Origin: an uncultured Bacilli bacterium
GTDB lineage: Bacteria; Bacillota_I; Bacilli_A; RF39; UBA660
Direction: 5' to 3'
DNA length: 27,396 nt
Assembly: GCA_948629335.1 (NCBI GenBank)
Contig: CAPHZB010000014.1
Location: 1 to 27,396 of the forward strand
Below are positions 7,791 to 14,809 of the stretch, in pieces (position 1 is the stretch's first letter; each line of letters starts with the position of its first letter). The notes below the pieces were generated by a model. It did no database searches. It was not told the origin of the DNA and saw only the letters and a list, made by a program, of their open reading frames with translations. The position numbers and the translations under genes were made by a program.

Positions 7791-8246
7791 CTAATTATTA
7801 CTCCATTCAATGGCTTTTTTCCCTGCTTTCACATATCCAATAATAGAATAACCCTTTTCTTCATTTATTTCTTTTGTCATAACAAATATTTGAATATCAT
7901 AATTATTTCTTTCTTCTTCTGAAAAATAGGTTAATACTTTATCTCCATATTCCTTTGCTGTTCCTTTTTCTAAATCATTAGCCACCGTAAATAAAACATT
8001 AATTATTTTTCCATTAATATCCGTTGTTACCTTTTCTACATGTTCCAATTCTTTTAATTCTGACTCTAATTTTGTAATTGTTTGATTATTAATTTTAAGG
8101 TTCGCAATTGGTTTTAAACGATCACCATATTTATCATTTCCGTAAGAGAAAAATAATTTATAAGTCAATATTCCTCCTACAAGAAACATAAGTAAAAAAA
8201 GGATAAGTGTAACTACCATAAATTTATGTTCCTTAATAAATTCCAT
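7791..8246 (-). CDS. Small membrane-anchored protein of unknown function
   Basis: 151 aa with one N-terminal transmembrane helix (about residues 9-31) and an extracytoplasmic domain of about 115 aa. That domain has alternating helix and strand character (LESELKELEHVEKVT, INVLFTVAN, IQIFVMTKE). I do not recognise the family. It is the first gene of a two-gene operon with the receptor-like GGDEF protein, 9 bp apart, under a good promoter (8269-8297). A role as an accessory to that receptor is plausible from position only. The start is supported by GGAGG 9 bases upstream. Confidence 0.7.
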   Translation of the reverse strand: MEFIKEHKFMVVTLILFLLMFLVGGILTYKLFFSYGNDKYGDRLKPIANLKINNQTITKLESELKELEHVEKVTTDINGKIINVLFTVANDLEKGTAKEYGDKVLTYFSEEERNNYDIQIFVMTKEINEEKGYSIIGYVKAGKKAIEWSNN

Positions 8247-8268
8247 TTCATCAATCCTCCATGTGTTT

Positions 8269-8297
8269 ATTATACTATAATTCTATCTTTTTTTCAA
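8269..8297 (-). promoter_or_regulatory. Promoter of the small anchored protein / GGDEF-like operon
   Basis: TTGAAA (8297-8292), a 17-base spacer and a perfect TATAAT (8274-8269) on the minus strand. It is followed within 23 bases by the start codon at 8246 with a GGAGG site between. Confidence 0.65.
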
Positions 8298-8312
8298 ATT
8301 TATTTTGATACG

Positions 8313-8337
8313 AAAAAAAGGAATATGATTCCTTTTA
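8313..8337. terminator. Symmetric hairpin, likely bidirectional terminator
   Basis: AAAAGGAAT and ATTCCTTTT flank a 3-base loop at 8316-8336, with an extra A run on the left. It would terminate minus-strand transcription arriving from the cassette at 8754-9822 before the promoter at 8269-8297. Confidence 0.55.
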
Positions 8338-8559
8338 TATATTCTATATTTCTTTCAACTTGTTTATTCCTTTTAGAACGAAAAGTATAAAATTTAGCGA
8401 GTCTCTTTTTTTTTTATGAAAATATTGTATTTTTGTGAATATCTCTTCATAGGTACTTAAATACTTTTATAACCTTTATTTATAGAAATTTACGGTATTT
8501 TTATTCTTGAAATATATTCGCATAAATTATTATAATCACTTATATTTTCACTTTCAAAA

Positions 8560-8581
8560 GTAGTAAATTAGTAGTAAAATT
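8560..8581. repeat. Left 11-bp tandem repeats bounding the VOC/AlkD cassette
   Basis: GTAGTAAATTA followed by GTAGTAAAATT, two head-to-tail 11-bp units. Three units of the same repeat lie at 9918-9950 in the same orientation, about 1.36 kb away, and bracket the two cassette genes. CTTTCAAA precedes both repeat groups. Confidence 0.8.
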
Positions 8582-8612
8582 TAGAAATTTTTAAAGTGTT
8601 GATTTTAAATAT

Positions 8613-8642
8613 TAAAAAGATACTATGCAATGCCATAGTATC
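8613..8642 (-). terminator. Intrinsic terminator of the VOC/AlkD operon
   Basis: On the minus strand GATACTATG (8642-8634) and CATAGTATC (8627-8619) form a perfect 9-bp stem with a 6-base loop, followed by TTTTT. It lies about 110 bases after the AlkD-like stop codon, leaving a long structured 3' region. Confidence 0.8.
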
Positions 8643-8740
8643 AAAATACCTTTATGAGCGAGACTAACGGCGTATCCACTAAAGTTCTCACCATAATAAG
8701 GATAGTATTACCCTTATTATGTAGCACATAGCATGGAGCA
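8643..8740 (-). ncRNA. Structured 3' region of the VOC/AlkD transcript, possible small RNA
   Basis: Between the AlkD-like stop and the terminator, the minus strand has a hairpin with a perfect 10-bp stem (CATAATAAGG, 8721-8712 by complement, with 8701-8692). A conspicuously GC-richer segment (8691-8651, containing GTGGATACGCCGTTAG) comes next, closed by GAGAAC/GTT..TCTC and TGAG/CTCA pairs. This is unlike the AT-rich neighbourhood and non-coding. It could be a small RNA processed from the mRNA or a recombination site. I recognise no known RNA family. Confidence 0.3.
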
Positions 8741-8753
8741 ATTTTTGTAATAA

Positions 8754-9389
8754 TTACAACTTCATCATTTTGTCTTTTAAATCTTTAGGCATTTTTTCTA
8801 ATGCATATCTAAAAGTTGTTCTGCTTAAAATAGTAACATTATCATTTAAATATTCTATTGTTTCTTCTGGATAAGTTAAGTAAGAATACTTTAAAACCCA
8901 TCCTAACGCCTTTTGAATATGAATATGCTTATCTTCTTTTAACATATTGCATAATATGAGTATTTTATTGATATCATAATTAACCTCAAACTCGTTTTTT
9001 GAAATAATAAAACAAACGAGTGATGCACGGCGAACATATACTAGTTCAGATTTAGACCAATTAATAATATTAGCATATAATTCAGAATATTTCTGAATCA
9101 TTGGATTAATAACACGATAACAATACGCATCACATTTTCCCCAAGTATTAACATACTTATATAACCACTGTTCATATGAATTGAAATATTCTAAATCATA
9201 TAGCTTTCCTTTTTTTATTATTAATGTCATTAAAATAAAAATCTCTTCTTTTTCTATACTTAACAAATTATCGAAAAATTTTATAATATCAATACTGTTT
9301 TCTAACAATAATTTGTTAATTCTATTGACATTAGAAGTAACCTCTTTGTATCCATTTAGATTAGTAACAATTTTTTCTATTTCATTCAT
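8754..9389 (-). CDS. DNA alkylation repair protein, AlkD-like
   Basis: HEAT-like-repeat DNA glycosylase family that removes alkylated bases. The product from ATG at 9389 is 211 aa. Residues matching the AlkD active site are present: Trp83 and Asp87 in WGKCD (AlkD Trp109 and Asp113) and Trp164 in IQKALGWVL (AlkD Trp187). The helical segment WSKSELVYVRRASLV (111-125) is also typical. A GTG at 9404 is in frame, but GGAG lies just after it and correctly spaces the ATG at 9389. That ATG overlaps the upstream VOC stop as ATGAATGA, so translation is coupled. The composition is very rich in Ile, Asn, Lys and Tyr. The family call is firm; the substrate is unknown. Confidence 0.85.
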   Translation of the reverse strand: MNEIEKIVTNLNGYKEVTSNVNRINKLLLENSIDIIKFFDNLLSIEKEEIFILMTLIIKKGKLYDLEYFNSYEQWLYKYVNTWGKCDAYCYRVINPMIQKYSELYANIINWSKSELVYVRRASLVCFIISKNEFEVNYDINKILILCNMLKEDKHIHIQKALGWVLKYSYLTYPEETIEYLNDNVTILSRTTFRYALEKMPKDLKDKMMKL

Positions 9390-9822
9390 CAAATTTATCT
9401 CCACATATTTCTATTACATTTCCTTCAGGATCATATATATTGAAATAGTAATATGGTTCAGTGATATTAACATACATAATATTTGATACTTCACATATTT
9501 TCAATGATTTAATTCTTTCATAATCACTTTTTAAGTTATTTGAATAAAAATTAAGTGTAATAATATTATTTACAGCTTTTGCTTTACTTTGTTTGAAATT
9601 TTCTATAAAAGATTTGTTATAATTCTTATTAGTATTTTCTTTGATAGTTTTGATATCATATTGTCGATTATAAACGGATAATTTATTTCCAAAATCAAAT
9701 TCTACCCATCTATTTTTTGTATAAACATTACCTTTAATTTGAAACACTTTTTCATAAAAATCTACAACTTCATTAAATTTATCAGTTTCTATATAAGTAC
9801 AACATAATTCCATAATTAACAT
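9382..9822 (-). CDS. VOC-family (glyoxalase/bleomycin-resistance fold) protein
   Basis: 146 aa in the longest frame; ATG at 9813 (143 aa, MELCCTYIETD) has the better-spaced AGTGAG site and is the likelier start. The vicinal oxygen chelate fold is suggested by the N-terminal beta-alpha unit with DKFNEVVDFYEKVF. The C-terminal YYYFNIYDPEGNVIEICG matches the classic DPDGN.iEl ending, with Glu as possible metal ligand. Members isomerise small molecules, inactivate drugs such as fosfomycin, or bind bleomycin. Its stop overlaps the AlkD-like start by 8 bp. A weak promoter (TTTAAA, 17 bases, TACAAT; 9878-9850) lies upstream. The specific activity cannot be read from sequence. Confidence 0.75.
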   Translation of the reverse strand: MLIMELCCTYIETDKFNEVVDFYEKVFQIKGNVYTKNRWVEFDFGNKLSVYNRQYDIKTIKENTNKNYNKSFIENFKQSKAKAVNNIITLNFYSNNLKSDYERIKSLKICEVSNIMYVNITEPYYYFNIYDPEGNVIEICGDKFDE

Positions 9823-9917
9823 CTCACTTTCTTGCCTTCATTCAATATAATTGTACTATATTTTGGCGCTCATTTAAAGTAATGTGCATTTATATCTTTC
9901 AAATTCATATTTATAAA

Positions 9918-9950
9918 GTAGTAAATTAGTAGTAAATTAGTAGTAAAATA
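9918..9950. repeat. Right 11-bp tandem repeats bounding the VOC/AlkD cassette
   Basis: Three consecutive 11-bp units: GTAGTAAATTA, GTAGTAAATTA and GTAGTAAAATA. Two matching units lie at 8560-8581. The 11-bp period places each unit on the same face of the helix, which suits a DNA-binding protein or recombinase site. Confidence 0.85.
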
Positions 9951-10008
9951 TGTTTAGGTTTTATAAATAAAGGCCTACCAAACAATAACTAAATTTTTCA
10001 TATAAAAT

Positions 10009-11058
10009 TTATTTTAAATACTCAAGTTCACCCATCTGTGAAGTAGGAACAAATCCTGCATCACTTCTTAAAACATCAGGAATACGATTTACAATCGTAG
10101 CACAAGTTAGTTCTACGGTTTGTGGTCTTTCAATCACCATTGTAGTAGTTGGCTCTCCCTCTATAGTCCAAACATTTCGGTCACAATCTGTATCTGCATA
10201 CACTTTTCCAATACATTCCGTTTCAAGTGTAATCCCCTCTTCTGTTTCTGTTGTCACAATCGCACTCATTCCTGTTGCCATCCCCGCTTGTATATCCATT
10301 TGTAATGTATCTGAATGAATATTTCCTGTATGTGTTGTAGGAACACATTTCTGTTGTTGTTTTAGAACATGTAATCCTAGTTTATCACATAACCATCCAT
10401 TTACATTCCACATATAAGAAGGCATAAACGTTCCCGCTTCAATAAGAGATTGTCTTTCCTCCTCTGAAATATTATCGCTTTTCGCAATCTTTTCTTCAAA
10501 TTCTTCTAAAGTAAGACCTGCCCCATGAGCAGTCGCTAAAGCAATGCCATAATCTTCTACATTATAAGAGGAACTTCCTTTGATTTTGGTTACATGGGCA
10601 CTTGTTCCTACTAAAGTAGCAATTAAATTTCCCCAATAAGCATCTTGGTAACCACTTCCCGTAATGGTGCAATCATTTTTCTTTGCAAGTTCATCAATCT
10701 CTTTTGTTACACTTGGATTCGAATTCATCGGATAGAATGCTTCCTCACAAGTAGTGATAGCACTAATTCCTAGTCTCGCGCATAATAGTAATGCTTCTTT
10801 CACATCTTCAATTAAACTCATTGTTGTAACAATGACAATATCTGGATCTACTTCTTGTAATAAATTTTCAGCTTCTTCTACTGAAGTGACTGTAATTCCT
10901 GTTTCTTCACATTCAATAATCTCTGCAATATCATGTCCTATAATAGCAGGATTCCTATCGATAGCACCAACGATAATTCCTCCTTTTTCTCTTACATAGC
11001 GCATAATGTATTTGCTCATTTTACCACAACCATATTGAACGACTTTTATATCTTTCAT
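10009..11058 (-). CDS. Dihydrodipicolinate-reductase-like NAD(P)H amine dehydrogenase (2,4-diaminopentanoate dehydrogenase family)
   Basis: About 349 aa from ATG at 11058. That start has AGGTAGGG upstream and places the Rossmann motif YGCGKMSKYI near the N-terminus; the frame stays open 34 codons upstream, but those residues are not family-like. Other marks are VGAIDRNPAIIGHDIAEI (nucleotide specificity loop), DIVIVTT, the TTCEEAFYP segment and GSGYQDAYWGN. Family members reduce or deaminate amines; the best-known one acts on 2,4-diaminopentanoate in oxidative ornithine fermentation. No other ornithine-degradation gene lies nearby, so the substrate is open. The gene is monocistronic, with a terminator upstream at 11143-11168 and a candidate promoter at 11078-11107. 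Confidence 0.72.
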   Translation of the reverse strand: MKDIKVVQYGCGKMSKYIMRYVREKGGIIVGAIDRNPAIIGHDIAEIIECEETGITVTSVEEAENLLQEVDPDIVIVTTMSLIEDVKEALLLCARLGISAITTCEEAFYPMNSNPSVTKEIDELAKKNDCTITGSGYQDAYWGNLIATLVGTSAHVTKIKGSSSYNVEDYGIALATAHGAGLTLEEFEEKIAKSDNISEEERQSLIEAGTFMPSYMWNVNGWLCDKLGLHVLKQQQKCVPTTHTGNIHSDTLQMDIQAGMATGMSAIVTTETEEGITLETECIGKVYADTDCDRNVWTIEGEPTTTMVIERPQTVELTCATIVNRIPDVLRSDAGFVPTSQMGELEYLK

Positions 11059-11077
11059 AATTTCCCTACCTTTCCTA

Positions 11078-11107
11078 TTTATAGGATACCATAATTTTTT
11101 TTGTAAA
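11078..11107 (-). promoter_or_regulatory. Candidate promoter of the amine-dehydrogenase-like gene
   Basis: TTTACA (11107-11102), an 18-base spacer and TATAAA (11083-11078) on the minus strand, 20 bases before the start codon. It lies after the ftsX terminator, as expected for an independent unit. Confidence 0.4.
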
Positions 11108-11142
11108 TACAAGAATTGTTTCAATAACTTTTTTATAAAATG

Positions 11143-11168
11143 AAAAAAGTGTAAACCCACACTTTTTA
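11143..11168 (-). terminator. Terminator of the prfB-yitT-ftsEX operon
   Basis: A perfect 9-bp stem AAAAAGTGT/ACACTTTTT (11144-11152 with 11159-11167) with a 6-base loop and T run on the minus strand. The ftsX stop codon is inside the stem. Confidence 0.85.
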
Positions 11169-12065
11169 TGCTTTTAAATATTTCTTTACGGCACGCAAAC
11201 TTCCAAACATACCAACGATAATACCAATCACTACAAGTACACCTGAAATTTGAAATATAAATGGTTGAGGCTCTACTAAAGTGATTAAATTTGAAAATAG
11301 TTTTCCATCAAATTTATTGTAAATCGTGATATAGCCATATGTTGTAATTAAAATAGGAAGAAGAGAACCAAGTAAACCTAAAAGTAATCCTTCAAAAACG
11401 AAAGGAATTTTAATATTTATATTAGAAGCACCAACAAGTCGCATAATTTCAATCTCTCTTCTTCTTGAAAAAATGGTAATCTTAATGGTATTAGCAATCA
11501 AGAAAGCAGTTACCACAATAAGGGCAATCACTACAATATAACTTCCTTGCCTTACTAAATCAAAAATAGATACCAATTGTTCAATCATTCCTTCCCCATA
11601 TTTTACAGTTCCAACGCCCTCTAATTCCCCTACCGCTTTTGCAGTATCTCCAATTAAATCGACATTTTTCACCTTTAAAAGGTAAGTATCCTGTAAAGGG
11701 TTTTCTTCCTCAGACCAACCACTCATAATATTTTTATAAGTTTCAGATTCATTCATCATTTTTTCTTGAATTTCACCTTTTGATTCATAAGAAATCGTAT
11801 CAACATTTTCTATTTTTTCAATATTGCTTCTAAGTTTGTCTTTGCCTTCATCATCGATTTTATTCTCTAAAAAGACAACAATCGTCGCATTTTTCTCCAC
11901 TTTATCTGTAAAATTATTCACATTAAATGTTAAAATTAATGATAAAGAAACAACAATTAAGGTAATGGTAATACAAGTAATCGATGCAAGTGACAAAGAA
12001 AAATTTCTAAATACACTTTTAAAAGCATCTCTTATATTTCTACTAAGAATTCTTACTGCTTTCAT
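11166..12065 (-). CDS. ftsX: Cell division protein FtsX
   Basis: Membrane partner of FtsE. The FtsEX complex couples ATP hydrolysis to activation of peptidoglycan hydrolases during division or elongation. The 299-aa product starts with a cytoplasmic NIRDAFKSVFRN segment, then TM1 (about 22-46). A large extracytoplasmic domain follows (about 50-165, with a PLQDTYLLKV motif), then TM2 (about 172-195) and the conserved RRREIEIMRLVGASN loop. TM3 (about 220-245) and TM4 (about 268-290) complete the permease-like fold. The start lies inside ftsE (23-bp overlap) with AAAGGAAC 9 bases upstream. Its presence implies a peptidoglycan wall, against a wall-less Mollicute. Confidence 0.93.
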   Translation of the reverse strand: MKAVRILSRNIRDAFKSVFRNFSLSLASITCITITLIVVSLSLILTFNVNNFTDKVEKNATIVVFLENKIDDEGKDKLRSNIEKIENVDTISYESKGEIQEKMMNESETYKNIMSGWSEEENPLQDTYLLKVKNVDLIGDTAKAVGELEGVGTVKYGEGMIEQLVSIFDLVRQGSYIVVIALIVVTAFLIANTIKITIFSRRREIEIMRLVGASNINIKIPFVFEGLLLGLLGSLLPILITTYGYITIYNKFDGKLFSNLITLVEPQPFIFQISGVLVVIGIIVGMFGSLRAVKKYLKA

Positions 12066-12747
12066 TACTATATGTTCCTTTCGCGTAATCTTTTAAGATT
12101 CTACCATTATCTAATTGAATCGTTCTTTTATTTAATTTTCTTACAATATCAATATCATGAGTCACCATAATAATGGTTGTTCCTAATCGATTGATTTCTT
12201 CTAAAACTTCCATAATTTCATCACTCGTTTTAGGGTCTAGATTTCCTGTTGGTTCATCGCAAATTAAAATTCTTGGACCATTAACGATGCTTCTTGCAAT
12301 AGCCACTCTTTGTTGCTCCCCACCTGATAATTCATGAGGATAATTTTTGGCTCTTCCTTTTAAACCAACAAGTTCTAATACTTTCAACACTTTTGTATGG
12401 ATTTCATCTTTAGGAAGTCCCAATACTTCAAGAGTAAAAGCTACATTTTCATACACATTGAGTCGACTTAATAGTTTATAATCCTGAAAAACAACTCCAA
12501 TTTTTCTTCTTAATTTATATACTTTGTTGTTTCTTAGTTTACTTACATCTAAGCCACCTATATAAATCTTTCCAGCAGTTGGACGTTCTTTTCGATACAA
12601 CATATTGACTAAAGTTGATTTCCCACAACCTGTGGAACCAATAATAAAGACGAATTCTCCTTTATCAATGGATAAATCCAAATTATGAATGGCAACAACC
12701 CCAGTCTTAAATCGTTTTCGAACACCAATACATTCAATTAAGGCCAT
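12043..12747 (-). CDS. ftsE: Cell division ATP-binding protein FtsE
   Basis: ABC ATPase of the FtsEX complex. From ATG at 12747 it is 234 aa, near the usual 222-230; this start is preferred because AGAGAGGA lies 8 bases upstream, within the longer frame that begins at 12771. Visible motifs are Walker A GSTGCGKST, the FtsE-typical Q-loop VFQDYKLL, signature LSGGEQQR, Walker B ILICDEPTGNLD and the switch THD. It is followed by ftsX with a 23-bp overlap and preceded by the yitT-family gene and prfB, a conserved Firmicutes neighbourhood. Confidence 0.94.
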   Translation of the reverse strand: MALIECIGVRKRFKTGVVAIHNLDLSIDKGEFVFIIGSTGCGKSTLVNMLYRKERPTAGKIYIGGLDVSKLRNNKVYKLRRKIGVVFQDYKLLSRLNVYENVAFTLEVLGLPKDEIHTKVLKVLELVGLKGRAKNYPHELSGGEQQRVAIARSIVNGPRILICDEPTGNLDPKTSDEIMEVLEEINRLGTTIIMVTHDIDIVRKLNKRTIQLDNGRILKDYAKGTYSNESSKNS

Positions 12748-12788
12748 AACGTCATCCTCTCTATTTTTCATTATAACAGATTTTTTCT

Positions 12789-13688
12789 TTATTGTCCACC
12801 TGAAGACTCATAGGAATCCACTACAACAAAGAAAGCATTTTTATCAATTTCATGAATAGCTTCTTTCACCACGAAATATTCCTTCGTTGGCACAATGCAC
12901 ATAATGACTTTTTGCTTATTTCCTGTATAGCCTCCCCTTCCTTCTAAGATAGTTACACCATGTTCTAAATAATGAATTAAAAATTTTTTCATCTCAGTTT
13001 CAGAATCAGTTACAATATAGAAGCATTTGGATTGACTGATTCCTAACATAACTTTGTCGGACATTAAACTAATGATATAAAGTACCATAATTGCGTACAT
13101 CACTTTTTCAAAAGCAAAGAAGTTTCCCTCTCCTAAGAAAAAACCAGACGCTAAAACGATTAATCCATCACTCACCAACATCGATTTTCCAATGGATATA
13201 TGCGCATATTTAGAAACAATTTGATTTACAATATCTGTTCCCCCTGTCGTAAAGCCAGATTTAAAATTGATACCTGACCCAATGCCCGCAATAACTGCCC
13301 CAAAGATAACACTCAACAGTAAATCATCTGCATCAAAATGGATTAAAGTTCCAATATTGGCTGTTAATTCTACACAAATAGGAAATAAAATGGATCCAAC
13401 AAGTGAACCCTTTGTTTTCTCAGATCCAAGCGTAAAGTAACTAACTACTAGTAATAAAACTGAAAGAACGAAAATGACTGTAGATGGATTTAAGTTTAGT
13501 GTCTCTTTAGTGATAATAGAAATTCCTGATACCCCACCATACACAATATTGTTTGGTAGAAAAAATAAGTTAAAGGCGGTAGCAAGAAGTAAGCAACCAA
13601 GAAAAAATTGTAGATAACGAGAAAAAAGCCTCTTGGATAAAATATTTTTTAATAAACTATCATCAAATTTAACCTTTTTTCTAAACAT
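12789..13688 (-). CDS. YitT family membrane protein with DUF2179 domain
   Basis: 299 aa. Five or six hydrophobic spans occupy about residues 25-210, including the family hallmarks FNLFFLPNNIVYGGVSGISII and GSGINFKSGFTTGGTDIV. A C-terminal soluble DUF2179 domain (about 218-297) follows, with GVTILEGRGGYTG and IDKNAFFVVVDSYESSGG. The family is widespread in Firmicutes; its function is not established, though transport or sensing is usually assumed. The start overlaps the prfB stop by 8 bp, implying coupled translation; ftsE follows after 41 bp. Confidence 0.92.
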   Translation of the reverse strand: MFRKKVKFDDSLLKNILSKRLFSRYLQFFLGCLLLATAFNLFFLPNNIVYGGVSGISIITKETLNLNPSTVIFVLSVLLLVVSYFTLGSEKTKGSLVGSILFPICVELTANIGTLIHFDADDLLLSVIFGAVIAGIGSGINFKSGFTTGGTDIVNQIVSKYAHISIGKSMLVSDGLIVLASGFFLGEGNFFAFEKVMYAIMVLYIISLMSDKVMLGISQSKCFYIVTDSETEMKKFLIHYLEHGVTILEGRGGYTGNKQKVIMCIVPTKEYFVVKEAIHEIDKNAFFVVVDSYESSGGQ

Positions 13689-14791
13689 GTTCTTCCCTCT
13701 TTCTTAAATTGTCATGAATAAATTCGTCAATTTCCCCATCTAATACTCCTCTTACATTGCTCGTTTCTGTACCAGTTCGATTATCTTTTACCATGGAATA
13801 AGGGTGCATAACATAACTTCTAATTTGTGAACCAAAATTGATATCCGCATTTTCCCCTTGAATGGTAGACATTTCTTTATTTCTTTTTTCTTCTTCTAAT
13901 AAATAAAGTTTGCTTTTTAAAAGGTTCATGGCTGTTTCCTTATTCTGAATTTGGCTTCTTTCATTTTGACAGGTAACGACAATTTTGGTTGGTAAATGAG
14001 TAATACGAACAGCTGAATCCGTTGTATTAACCCCTTGTCCACCTTTCCCACTACTTCTATAAACATCAATACGTAAATCAGTATCCTTGATTTCTACTGA
14101 TAACGTTTCATTATCTAGTTTAGGAGTAACAGTAACAGATGCAAAAGAAGTATGTCTTCTAGCTCCTGAATCAAAGGGAGAAATACGAACTAAACGATGA
14201 ACCCCTTTTTCACATTTTAAGTAGCCATAAGCATAATCTCCTGAAATTAAGATGGAACTACTTTTAATTCCGGCTTCCTCTCCTTCTTGGGTATCTAATT
14301 CTGTCCATTTAAATCCTTTTTTCTCACACCATCTTGCATACATCCTTTTTAACATCAAAGCCCAATCACAGGCTTCTGTTCCACCAGCACCAGCATGAAG
14401 TTCTAAAATAGCATCCATTGCATCATGTGGTCCATCTAATAATAGTTTCGTTTCTAATGTATCTAAGGATACTTTTATATCTTTTAGCTCTTCTTCTACT
14501 ATTTTTTTTAACTCCTCTTCATTTTCTTCTTTCAGTAAAGAAATAATTTCTAGATTTGCTTTAATTTTGTCATAGACCGTTTTTGTTTCTTGATAAGATG
14601 ACTTTAAAAGATTGCATTCTTTTATTACTTCTTCGCTTTTTTTCTTATTATCCCAAAAATTTGGTTCTTGCGTCATTTGTTCCAATTCTTCAATTTTTTT
14701 CTTTATTTTTTCTGGGTCAAAGTGACCTCCATAATTTTTCTATTTTTTCGTCTAATTCAGTATATTGTACAAATAAATCACTTAATTCCAT
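13681..14791 (-). CDS. prfB: Peptide chain release factor 2 (RF2), with programmed +1 frameshift
   Basis: Terminates translation at UGA and UAA. Translation starts at ATG 14791 (GAGGAGG 5 bases upstream) and runs 24 codons to an in-frame TGA (14719-14717). The site TGGAGG TCA CTT TGA C has the internal Shine-Dalgarno and slippery CTT of RF2 autoregulation. A +1 shift gives CTT GAC and continues to 13681, for 369 aa in total. SPFDSGARR supplies the stop-codon reading SPF motif, and SGKGGQGVN the catalytic GGQ. Low RF2 favours frameshifting, so the gene autoregulates. Its presence shows UGA is a stop codon in this organism. Confidence 0.96.
14717..14729 (-). promoter_or_regulatory. RF2 recoding site (+1 frameshift)
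   Basis: GGAGG, a 3-base spacer, slippery CTT (14722-14720) and in-frame stop TGA (14719-14717) followed by C. The geometry matches the known bacterial prfB frameshift signal; here the codon between is TCA in place of the common TAT. Confidence 0.93.
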
Positions 14792-14809
14792 AAATTCCTC
14801 CTCGTTTTA

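Larger units (their letters stand above)
8338..8753. other. Gene-free stretch left of the VOC/AlkD cassette
   Basis: About 415 bases without an open frame of note. The left half (8338-8558) is AT-rich with no recognisable signal. The right half holds the left 11-bp tandem repeats (8560-8581), a terminator hairpin (8613-8642), an unusually GC-richer segment (about 8651-8691) and a second hairpin (8692-8721), described separately. Confidence 0.6.

Noticed and set aside
8643..8740. Integron attC site
   Set aside because: GTT and AAC boxes can be found but not in the required RYYYAAC/GTTRRRY arrangement, and there is no integrase in view.
9390..9404. GTG start at 9404 for the AlkD-like protein
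   Set aside because: GGAG lies after this GTG and is correctly spaced for ATG at 9389, which also gives the ATGAATGA coupling.
9918..9950. CRISPR array
   Set aside because: Units are 11 bp, directly abutting with no spacers, and there are no cas genes.
11059..11160. 34-residue N-terminal extension of the amine-dehydrogenase-like protein
   Set aside because: It overlaps the candidate promoter and ribosome binding site, is not family-like, and would displace the Rossmann motif from the N-terminus.
13681..14791. Mycoplasma-type genetic code (UGA = Trp)
   Set aside because: RF2 is intact with its UGA recoding site, and the rnhB and VOC genes end in TGA at sensible positions.
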